The notes under the pieces: model-generated
Seen by the model: only the letters and a program-made list of their open reading frames with translations
Told to the model about the DNA's origin: nothing
Databases searched by the model: none
Part shown: positions 7,514 to 12,736 of the stretch, piece by piece
How positions within the stretch are numbered: position 1 is the stretch's first letter
Layout: each line of letters begins with the position of its first letter
DNA from: Chloracidobacterium sp. UBA7659
GTDB taxonomy: Bacteria; Acidobacteriota; Blastocatellia; Pyrinomonadales; Pyrinomonadaceae
Length of the DNA: 12,736 bases
NCBI GenBank assembly: GCA_002483395.1
Contig: DLHV01000076.1
Location: 25,057-37,792 of the forward strand
Direction of reading: 5' to 3'
Position numbers and translations under genes: made by a program

Positions 7514-7912
7514 TCACGAAACGGACTGCGAAGCACGTCGTCCGTTATGTCCGTTCTGCGGTGCAGGGCTGCTCATACGCTCGACCTTCTGCATCTCTTC
7601 ACGGGATGCTATCCCGTTCTCAATTTTAAAACCGAGATTCGCGAGAGCCCGTCCAACCGCGCTCGTTTCACCGTTCTCTATGAAGGAAGTCGTATTCACA
7701 TACCCTTGGCCCCGGATCTCGAACGCGTGTCCTGTTGCGCTCGGTTCGGCATCGTCGGGGCAACGAAAGACGTTCGCCTTTACACACACGAAACCGGTTT
7801 CTTCGTTGAGTCTCACCAGGTCGGTAACGATGCGTCCTTCCGGGTATTTTTCGTAGAAAGCCGCGATGCGGGAGTGGACGGGTATGTATTTGCTTAGATC
7901 GAACTGTGCCAT
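7514..7912 (-). CDS. Possible single-strand-annealing-like protein (ERF/Rad52-Sak type), 132 aa
   Basis: The first gene of the operon. FDLSKYIPVHSRIAAFYEKYPEGRIVTDLV at the start and FIENGETSAVGRALANLGFKI at about 77-97 form a pattern I associate with phage and prophage proteins related to ERF/Sak single-strand annealing proteins, where the ETSAVGRALA segment is conserved. The C-terminal ~25 residues are Pro/Ser/Asn/Arg-rich and probably disordered. At 132 residues it is shorter than most annealing proteins, so it could be a trimmed domain with another job. ATG 7912 has a distant GAGG about 10 bases upstream, with a perfect 10-base palindrome in between. Its stop is 14 bases before the AAA start. 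I am sure it is a gene; the annealing role is tentative. Confidence 0.6.
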   Translation of the reverse strand: MAQFDLSKYIPVHSRIAAFYEKYPEGRIVTDLVRLNEETGFVCVKANVFRCPDDAEPSATGHAFEIRGQGYVNTTSFIENGETSAVGRALANLGFKIENGIASREEMQKVERMSSPAPQNGHNGRRASQSVS

Positions 7913-7913
7913 T

Positions 7914-7923
7914 GCGATATCGC
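7914..7923. repeat. Perfect 10-bp palindrome GCGATATCGC
   Basis: It lies directly upstream of the first start codon of the - strand operon, between the likely ribosome binding site and ATG 7912. In mRNA it could fold back or pair between transcripts; in DNA it could be a small operator half. One 10-bp palindrome can occur by chance. Confidence 0.35.
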
Positions 7924-8054
7924 CTCGGGAGTTGAATTTCTATGCGGATTAACGAAGAACTTGAACTCGTTGCAACATTCCTGTCCGCCGCTTATTTTTC
8001 GATATATGAAGCAATGAAAGCGCCCGGGTCTGGGGATGGTTTCCTCTGGTACAA

Positions 8055-8258
8055 GATTCCCAGCTGCTGCGAATCAACTCCAAGCTCGGGAAGCCTTATT
8101 CCCGCGCTGGGAGCGGTAGATCAAGCGTCGGGAAGCTTAGTTCGTTTCCCAGCGTCGGGAAACTTGCCCCGACTAAGATAAACTTCGCTTAAGCCTCAGT
8201 ATCTATCAGATTTCGCGCGGAGTGACAGTTTCGCAAGTTCGAGGCAGATTCCCGAATC
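8055..8258. repeat. Cluster of GGGAA/TTCCC inverted-repeat units
   Basis: TTCCC occurs at 8057, 8099, 8146 and 8249, and GGGAA at 8088, 8130 and 8157, with GGGAG at 8109. Three longer copies of a unit like AAGCGTCGGGAAGCTT begin at 8082, 8123 and 8150. Pairs form hairpins: GGGAA/TTCCC at 8088-8103, and GTTTCCC/GGGAAAC at 8144-8163 with a 6-base loop. GATTC/GAATC flank the first and last units (8055-8075 and 8247-8258). The density is far above chance for a 200-bp stretch. It could be a multi-site operator or a decayed interspersed repeat. Confidence 0.6.
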
Positions 8259-8298
8259 GTTCGGACTGATGATAAAATTATGGGTTGTATAAAAAACG

Positions 8299-9153
8299 AT
8301 GAAAAAGGATTTATCTGAGTATCCGCGCCGGATTATTTGCCTTACGGAAGAGACAACGGAAGTCCTTTATCTTCTCGGAGAGCAGGACCGCATTGTCGGC
8401 ATCTCGGGATATACGGTACGGCCACCTGAGGCACGGCAAAAGCCGAAGGTTTCTGCATTCATCAATGCCAAATTTGACAAGATAATGGCGTTGGAACCCG
8501 ACCTTGTATTTGCGTTTTCCGATTTGCAGGCAGACATTGCGGCTGAACTCATACGTCGCGGCGTAAACGTATTCACTTTTAATCAGCGCAGCGTTGAAGA
8601 AATACTTCATATGATCCTTACGGTCGGGCGCATCGTTGGCGGCGAAGATCAATCATTGTTCTTAGTCGGGCAACTTTGCGAAGAGCTAGATGCCGTCAGA
8701 GCCTCAGCAGCCCGGTTTCCGTTTCGGCCACGAGTTTATTTCGAAGAGTGGTTCGATCCACTCATTTCCGGCATTCGTTGGGTCGAGGAATTGATCGAAA
8801 TAGCCGGCGGCGAAACGATCTTTCCCGAACTCAGAAATTGCCAGGCTGCAAAAGACCGCATTCTTTCAAGCGAGGCTATCATAGATGCAAATCCGGATGT
8901 AATTATAGGTTCATGGTGCGGGCGGCAAGTAAAAAAAGAAGTGATTCGTTCTCGTGCGGGATGGGCCAACATAGCGGCTGTAGCCAGTGGACATATTTAC
9001 GAAGTGAAATCGACGTATATTCTACAACCCGGCCCTGCCGCCTTGACCGAAGGAATTCGCCAAATACATAAAATACTGGCACATGTCGCAGCAGCTGATG
9101 TTGATATAACACTCGCTCCGGTGGAGAAAACGGACGCGGCCTTATCAGCGTGA
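8299..9153 (+). CDS. BtuF-like cobalamin-binding protein without signal peptide
   Basis: A 284-residue class III periplasmic-binding-protein fold of the BtuF/FecB type. RIICLTEETTEVLYLLGEQDRIVGISGY at 11-38 is the usual opening of corrinoid-binding proteins, followed by LEPDLVFAFSDLQADIAAELIRRGVNVFTF (65-94), the linker helix region around 100-135, RVYFEEWFDPLISGIRWVEELIEIAGG (145-171) and the C-terminal lobe ending near 262. There is no signal peptide or lipobox, and a TAA eight bases upstream of ATG 8299 rules out an in-frame N-terminal extension. The protein is therefore predicted to be cytoplasmic, which makes a role as an ordinary ABC transporter partner doubtful; corrinoid binding inside the cell is an alternative. 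No strong ribosome binding site is seen. It overlaps the convergent CWC gene by 9 bases. The cobalamin riboswitch downstream supports a corrinoid role. Confidence 0.82.
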   Translation: MKKDLSEYPRRIICLTEETTEVLYLLGEQDRIVGISGYTVRPPEARQKPKVSAFINAKFDKIMALEPDLVFAFSDLQADIAAELIRRGVNVFTFNQRSVEEILHMILTVGRIVGGEDQSLFLVGQLCEELDAVRASAARFPFRPRVYFEEWFDPLISGIRWVEELIEIAGGETIFPELRNCQAAKDRILSSEAIIDANPDVIIGSWCGRQVKKEVIRSRAGWANIAAVASGHIYEVKSTYILQPGPAALTEGIRQIHKILAHVAAADVDITLAPVEKTDAALSA

Positions 9154-9534
9154 TATTTGCTTCACATAGCCGTATGGACAATGTTTACAACCGTTACGGC
9201 AACAATATCCACGCTTCAGATGATACCAGGCTGTAAAAACAAAATTGCCATCGTCATTAATGTAGTAGTCGATTCCCTCGACCGTCTTGCTGCTGGTATT
9301 GAAATCCTTCGCCATATTGTTTGAGGCATTTTCGGGAGTTACAGTCTGGACGTATTCCGCTATCTTTTCCTGCACGACGATCTTCAAACACGCCGGACAG
9401 CGGCAATCCTGACTGAAATCAAGCGGCATTATCGGCGGGTAATCGTTGCACCAGCAATTCTGATCGGAGCTTTCGGAACCACAATCAAAGCTCGTCCCAC
9501 AAACTGAACAAGTTTTTGCTTTCATACCGGACAT
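9145..9534 (-). CDS. Cysteine-rich CWC/DUF5522 domain protein, 129 aa
   Basis: Two small Cys-rich modules in one chain. Residues 9-50 fit the cysteine-rich CWC family: Cys9, Cys12, Cys18, the CWC at 27-29, then Cys44, Cys46 and Cys49, likely binding zinc or another metal. Residues 89-122 fit DUF5522: YYINDDGNFVFTAWYHLKRG followed by Cys111, Cys112, Cys116 and Cys119 in the CCRNGCKHCPYG segment. Neither module has a function known to me. ATG 9534 or ATG 9525 could be the start; neither has a strong Shine-Dalgarno. It is convergent with the BtuF-like gene (stops overlap by 9 bases), so it is probably unrelated to that transcript. Confidence 0.75.
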   Translation of the reverse strand: MSGMKAKTCSVCGTSFDCGSESSDQNCWCNDYPPIMPLDFSQDCRCPACLKIVVQEKIAEYVQTVTPENASNNMAKDFNTSSKTVEGIDYYINDDGNFVFTAWYHLKRGYCCRNGCKHCPYGYVKQISR

Positions 9535-9601
9535 AATTCGGAATCGCTAATTATCCCAAACATAAACAAATTCTATCGCAATTTTATTTATCTAACACAT
9601 C

Positions 9602-9633
9602 TTGTTTGCTCTCGCGTTCTCATCTGCTATAGT
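9602..9633 (+). promoter_or_regulatory. Candidate promoter for the cobalamin riboswitch operon
   Basis: TATAGT at 9628-9633 with an upstream TG (extended -10) lies just before the riboswitch. A TTGTTT at 9602-9607 is a possible -35, but the 20-base spacing is long. The position is right for transcription to begin close to the aptamer's 5' end. Confidence 0.35.
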
Positions 9634-9825
9634 TTAGGCGAAGGTTCTTTTCAGTTATCAAACCGAAAAGGTTTTGCCGTATGGCAAATCAAAAGGGAAT
9701 CGTGTGTAAATCACGAACTGTCGCGCAACTGTAAGTAACGAAATAATTTTCTCCAATATATCCACTGCTGATTAAGTGGGAAGGATGGTAGAAAAGGTTA
9801 CAAGTCAGGAGACCTGCCTTTACTA
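9632..9825 (+). ncRNA. Cobalamin riboswitch
   Basis: Conserved blocks of the cobalamin aptamer appear in order: GGTTC at 9643, GGGAA near 9696, GTG then AAATCAC near 9703-9714, CTGTCGCGCAACTGTAA at about 9718-9734, CCACTG near 9761, GGGAAGG at about 9779, and the terminal B12 box AAGTCAGGAGACCTGCC ending near 9818. The leader continues about 200 bases to the DUF6580 start codon. By family precedent, cobalamin binding should repress the downstream genes. Exact edges (P1 helix) are estimated. Confidence 0.95.
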
Positions 9826-9907
9826 AATTGACAATGCTTTCGCGGATTGAAGCAAGCGGTCAGAACTAAGGCGCGTTTCTTGAACAAGCTCCCTGCCGAT
9901 CAAGAAG

Positions 9908-10020
9908 CCTTTCTTCCTTCTTTCCTTTCTCCAAATCCAGAACACATCGTACAGTATCAGCGAAAAGCTGCGCATAAAACTTGTGCGTAGTCTGATCAAT
10001 CTTTTGTTCTAGAGAGGACA
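9908..10020 (+). promoter_or_regulatory. Candidate riboswitch expression platform (ribosome-binding-site sequestration)
   Basis: A pyrimidine tract at 9908-9932 contains TCCTTTCT (9923-9930), which can pair with the Shine-Dalgarno AGAGAGGA (10011-10018) of the DUF6580 gene with one G-U pair. A second hairpin can form between CTGCGCA (9968-9974) and TGTGCGTAG (9982-9990). No hairpin with an immediate U-run was found, so translational control looks more likely than intrinsic termination. Confidence 0.35.
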
Positions 10021-10022
10021 TT

Positions 10023-10610
10023 ATGCAGGCAAAAAAGATCGACGTTAGATTTGGCGTTATCGCTTTGATGATCCTTGCCGCGGCGTTTAGCCGTCTGATC
10101 CCGCATCCGGCGAACTTTGCGGCGATAGGCGCGATGGCCTTGTTCGGAGCCGCGCACTTCAAAAGCAAATGGGCGGCTTTCATCGTCCCTTTGCTGGCGC
10201 TTTGGTTAAGCGATCTGGTTGTCACGAACATTCTTTACGCGTCGTATTACAAAACCTTTACGCTTTTCTACAGCGGATTTTACTGGGTTTATGGAGCGAT
10301 AGCTCTAACAACGGTGCTTGGTTTTTTGCTCTTGAAGAAGGTTAATTTCGGCAGGGTCGCAGGTTCGGGCCTTGCGGCATCACTGTTGTTTTTCATCGTT
10401 ACGAACTTCGGTTCGTGGCCGGGCAATCCGCTCTACAGCCAGGATTTTAACGGGTTGATAGCTTGCTACGTCGCGGGGATTCCATTTTTTGGCGGGACGC
10501 TTGCCGGTAATTTGTTTTACTCGGCGGTTTTATTCGGCGGCTTTGCATTGGCGCAAAGACAGTTTCCGATTTTGCGTTCGGTCGAGGTTCGAAGCGAGGT
10601 ACAGGCTTGA
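10023..10610 (+). CDS. DUF6580 family membrane protein, putative corrinoid-related transporter component
   Basis: A 195-residue integral membrane protein with about five to six hydrophobic segments: roughly 9-27, 31-45, 51-68, 86-104, 112-130 and 145-177. Short signatures such as AFSRLIPHPANFAAIGAMALFG (21-42), LWLSDLVV (60-67) and NFGSWPGNPLY (128-138) match DUF6580 as I remember it. ATG 10023 has a strong AGAGAGGA site. It is the first gene after the cobalamin riboswitch, which suggests cobalamin or cobalt uptake. Its size and all-helical layout resemble the substrate-binding S components of ECF transporters, but no ECF ATPase is in the window. Its stop overlaps the TTG start of the radical SAM gene, so the two are translationally coupled. 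Confidence 0.78.
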   Translation: MQAKKIDVRFGVIALMILAAAFSRLIPHPANFAAIGAMALFGAAHFKSKWAAFIVPLLALWLSDLVVTNILYASYYKTFTLFYSGFYWVYGAIALTTVLGFLLLKKVNFGRVAGSGLAASLLFFIVTNFGSWPGNPLYSQDFNGLIACYVAGIPFFGGTLAGNLFYSAVLFGGFALAQRQFPILRSVEVRSEVQA

Positions 10611-11569
10611 ATAGAAGCGACGTTTACAGAGCCTGGGGAAAAATCTTACGCGGCGGTCACCCTTCGATGTCCATCGAGATCACACGCGAATGTCCACTAA
10701 GATGCCCCGGCTGTTATGCATACGAACCGGAACATCTGCAGGGGAACGGGGTTCTCAGAGAGTTAAGCGACCATAAGGGCGATGACCTGATCAATAATGT
10801 CCTAAAGCTCGTAAAAAAACATAAACCGATTCACCTCTCGATCGTCGGCGGCGAACCGCTTGTCAGATTCCGTGAACTGGACATTCTGCTTCCGCAACTG
10901 AGCCAACTCGGGATTGCGGTTCAGCTTGTGACAAGCGCCGTACGCGAAATTCCGAAAGCATGGAACAAGATAAAGGCTCTGCATATCGTCGTTTCTATAG
11001 ACGGTTTACAGCCGGAACATGACGCACGGCGAAAACCCGCGACATACGAGCGAGTCTTAAGAAACATCCAGGATCAGAAAATAACCGTTCATTGCACCGT
11101 CACTTCGCAAACGGCACAGCGCGAAGGCTATTACGAAGAGTTTCTTAAGTTTTGGTCTGCAAGGCCGGAGGTCAAGCAAATATGGATGAGTTTGTTCACT
11201 CCGCAAATGGGTGCCGACGACGAGGAAATACTTTCTCCGGTAGTTCGTTCGAATGTAATAAGCGAGTTCGTCGTTTTACGTGAAAGATTTCCTAAGCTCA
11301 TCTTTCCAGATCGAGTTGCCAAGGGCTACCGGGAACCGCCCAAGTCGCCGAACGAATGTATATTTGCACGAACCACTTTGAACCTGACGGCCGATCTGAC
11401 GAGCCGTGTTACGCCGTGTCAATTCGGCGGAACACCGGATTGCTCGCAGTGCGGATGTATAGCGTCGGCCGGACTAGCGGCGGTCGGGAACTACAAGTTG
11501 TTCAACATCTTGCCACTTCGTACCATCTACAACGCCTCGGACCGTATCGGACAAACATTTCGACGATAG
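10607..11569 (+). CDS. Radical SAM protein with C-terminal Cys cluster, cobalamin-regulated
   Basis: A 320-residue radical SAM enzyme. Cys29, Cys33 and Cys36 (CPLRCPGC) bind the 4Fe-4S cluster, GGEP is at 81-84 and IDGLQPEHD at 131-139 is a typical barrel segment. Cys251, Cys271, Cys279, Cys282 and Cys284 form a SPASM-like C-terminal cluster that could hold a second Fe-S centre. The start is TTG 10607, overlapping the DUF6580 stop, with GAGG 8 bases upstream; the first ATG is too far into the domain. Being under a cobalamin riboswitch suggests a job in corrinoid or lower-ligand metabolism, or a B12-independent replacement reaction. I do not recognise the exact subfamily. Confidence 0.8.
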   Translation: MNRSDVYRAWGKILRGGHPSMSIEITRECPLRCPGCYAYEPEHLQGNGVLRELSDHKGDDLINNVLKLVKKHKPIHLSIVGGEPLVRFRELDILLPQLSQLGIAVQLVTSAVREIPKAWNKIKALHIVVSIDGLQPEHDARRKPATYERVLRNIQDQKITVHCTVTSQTAQREGYYEEFLKFWSARPEVKQIWMSLFTPQMGADDEEILSPVVRSNVISEFVVLRERFPKLIFPDRVAKGYREPPKSPNECIFARTTLNLTADLTSRVTPCQFGGTPDCSQCGCIASAGLAAVGNYKLFNILPLRTIYNASDRIGQTFRR

Positions 11570-11621
11570 GTGTATCGTCCCTAAGAAGACCTGCTTCAGC
11601 CGACGCAATTATCGACAATTA

Positions 11622-12323
11622 ATGCGAACGAAACCAAAAGCAGTAATGAATTGGAGCGGCGGCAAGGATTCTGCTCTCGCTCTAAATAGATTGCTTTACG
11701 AAGACGAGTTTGACGTAAAATTCTTGCTTACGAGTGTTAACAGTCACTGGCAGCGAATCTCGATGCATGGGGTTCGACGGGAATTACTTCATAACCAAGC
11801 CGAGGCTATAGGAATAAAGCTTGTCGAAATTCTCATGCCGGAATTGCCATCGATGGAGACTTACGAACAGGAGTTGAATAAGACACTTAATTACCTGATC
11901 GAACAAGGCGTTACGCAGTCGATCTTCGGCGACATTTTTCTCGAGGATTTGCGAAAGTATCGCGAAACTCAGTTAAAAAAGAAAAACTTGTCCGCAGTAT
12001 TTCCTTTATGGAAGATTCCCACAAGAAAACTGATTGACGAGTTTCTTGCTGGCGATTTCAAGGCGGTGGTAGTTTGCGTCGATGGAAAGAAACTCGATAA
12101 AAGCTTTTGCGGCCGGATACTCGATGAATCGTTTGTAGACGACCTGCCGCCGCACGTTGACATTTGCGGAGAAAACGGTGAGTTTCATACTTTCGTTTAC
12201 GACGCTCCTTTTTTCAGCAAACCCGTTGCCTTCGAGATCGGAGAAACAGTCTTTAAGCAATATCGAACGTGTGAAGTAGGTATTAGTTCCGAGTTCTATT
12301 TTTGTGATTTGGTCCCGAAATAA
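11622..12323 (+). CDS. Dph6-like PP-loop ATP pyrophosphatase (diphthine-ammonia ligase family)
   Basis: A 233-residue adenine nucleotide alpha-hydrolase-like enzyme. SGGKDS at 12-17 is the PP-loop that binds ATP; FGDIFLEDLRKYRE (102-115), FPLW (127-130) and CGENGEFHTFVYDAP (182-196) are hallmark segments of the Dph6/diphthine-ammonia ligase family. Family members activate a carboxylate with ATP and transfer ammonia to make an amide. Diphthamide itself is made only on archaeal and eukaryotic EF2, so a bacterial copy must act on something else. Its place in a cobalamin-regulated gene set makes a corrinoid side-chain carboxylate a reasonable guess. The gene starts 52 bases after the radical SAM stop, with no strong ribosome binding site; ATG 11646 is in frame but would cut into the first beta strand. 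Confidence 0.85.
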   Translation: MRTKPKAVMNWSGGKDSALALNRLLYEDEFDVKFLLTSVNSHWQRISMHGVRRELLHNQAEAIGIKLVEILMPELPSMETYEQELNKTLNYLIEQGVTQSIFGDIFLEDLRKYRETQLKKKNLSAVFPLWKIPTRKLIDEFLAGDFKAVVVCVDGKKLDKSFCGRILDESFVDDLPPHVDICGENGEFHTFVYDAPFFSKPVAFEIGETVFKQYRTCEVGISSEFYFCDLVPK

Positions 12324-12583
12324 AATCGCTCACGTTTGCTATTACAACCTCAATCGTCCGTTTCCACACGAACACGCTACTCTATTAAAACCGGCACGCT
12401 CGTCATTCGGCCCACGGCCAGCATATGACATACGTCGTTCGACCATCATTTAAACATCCGGCTGCGCTTTCGACGCTGTGCGGGGTGTCAGCATATTGGG
12501 ATCAGCGCGTCTATCCGCTTTTTCAGAGAACGGTCCTTCAGATGGACATTCTTTTTGATGCCGAGAAGTTGGCTTACACTAAA
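12324..12583. other. Unassigned region downstream of the Dph6-like gene
   Basis: It contains part of a 75-codon + strand frame (12425-12652) with ordinary codon use but no recognised family and no ribosome binding site. I see no clear terminator, tRNA or repeat. Confidence 0.35.
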
Positions 12584-12736
12584 TCAAAGCTCAAGAGCGG
12601 AAAGCCGATCCTCATCGAGCAGCCGTTTGGATTGAATGGTCGTTGCTCTTAGAACGTCGGTTAATACCATTCGCATCTCCTCGGGCGAACGAGTTTTCAC
12701 GTCGCGACCAGCAGCCGCTTTCAATCTGGTTAAGAC
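12584..12736 (-). CDS. Possible 3' end of an unrecognised - strand gene (runs off the window)
   Basis: The - strand frame is open from the window edge to a TGA at 12586-12584, giving 50 residues that end with TTIQSKRLLDEDRLSALEL. The stretch SPEEMRMVLTDVLRA looks like an amphipathic helix. The overlapping + strand frame ending at 12652 is a competing interpretation; codon use does not clearly separate them. No family is recognised. Confidence 0.35.
   Translation of the reverse strand, partial: VLTRLKAAAGRDVKTRSPEEMRMVLTDVLRATTIQSKRLLDEDRLSALEL

Larger units (their letters stand above)
7913..8298. promoter_or_regulatory. Divergent intergenic region, probable promoters of both flanking units
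   Basis: This 386-bp region separates the - strand Ycf46/Ycf35-like operon from the + strand BtuF-like gene, so it should carry both promoters. I could not assign -35/-10 pairs with confidence. It contains a perfect palindrome next to the operon start codon and a cluster of GGGAA/TTCCC units (listed separately). The 79-codon frame at 7942-8181 runs through the repeats and is not believed to be a gene. Confidence 0.45.

Noticed and set aside
7344..7897. Two long + strand frames (170 and 156 codons)
   Set aside because: They lie antisense to the 5' part of the AAA gene and the annealing-like gene, with no recognisable domain.
7942..8181. 79-codon + strand frame in the divergent region
   Set aside because: Its second half is just the translation of the GGGAA repeat units, and its start lacks a ribosome binding site.
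11356..11622. 88-codon + strand frame overlapping the radical SAM 3' end
   Set aside because: Out of frame with the conserved C-terminal Cys cluster of the radical SAM protein; no independent support.
1..12736. CRISPR array, tRNA, rRNA or classical insertion-sequence transposase
   Set aside because: No regularly spaced identical repeats, no RNA gene signatures and no DDE transposase were found; the GGGAA units are too short and irregular for CRISPR.

Overview
The window looks like a chromosomal segment of a Gram-negative bacterium, most likely an Acidobacteriota of the Blastocatellia/Pyrinomonadaceae type. This is inferred from the gene mix (an outer-membrane DUF5916 barrel protein, Ycf46/Ycf35-like proteins, a DUF6580 membrane protein under a cobalamin riboswitch, a CWC/DUF5522 protein) and a GC content near 50%. 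No rRNA, tRNA or CRISPR was seen, so the taxonomy is tentative.

Region 1 (1-988): the 3' end of a DUF5916 outer-membrane protein on the + strand, then about 450 bp with no recognisable gene. Region 2 (989-7912, all on the - strand, so read right to left): an operon of a possible single-strand-annealing-like protein (7912-7514), a Ycf46-like AAA protein with altered Walker motifs (7499-5880), a Ycf35-like DUF1257 protein (5867-5469), a DUF2997 protein (5451-5257) and an NrdG-like 4Fe-4S/radical SAM activase. The last gene is interrupted inside its Cys-x3-Cys-x2-Cys motif by a ~3.6 kb element with two overlapping tyrosine recombinases (4909-3878 and 3881-1701), an arrangement like TnpA/TnpB of Tn554-type elements. 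After the recombinases comes a complete activase ORF (1675-989). Its first ~95 codons appear to be carried by the element, and its remainder appears to be the 3' half of the interrupted host gene. The element would thus destroy the gene at one end and rebuild it with a different N-terminal half at the other. This is the most interesting point in the window.

Region 3 (7913-8298): a divergent intergenic region with an unusual cluster of GGGAA/TTCCC inverted-repeat units. Region 4 (8299-12323): a cobalamin-related set. It holds a BtuF-like corrinoid-binding protein without a signal peptide and a convergent Cys-rich CWC/DUF5522 protein. These are followed by a clear cobalamin riboswitch (about 9632-9825) leading into DUF6580 membrane protein, radical SAM protein and Dph6-like PP-loop ATPase genes. 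The likely theme is corrinoid capture, uptake and perhaps modification. Region 5 (12324-12736): mostly unassigned, with a possible 3' end of a - strand gene running off the window.
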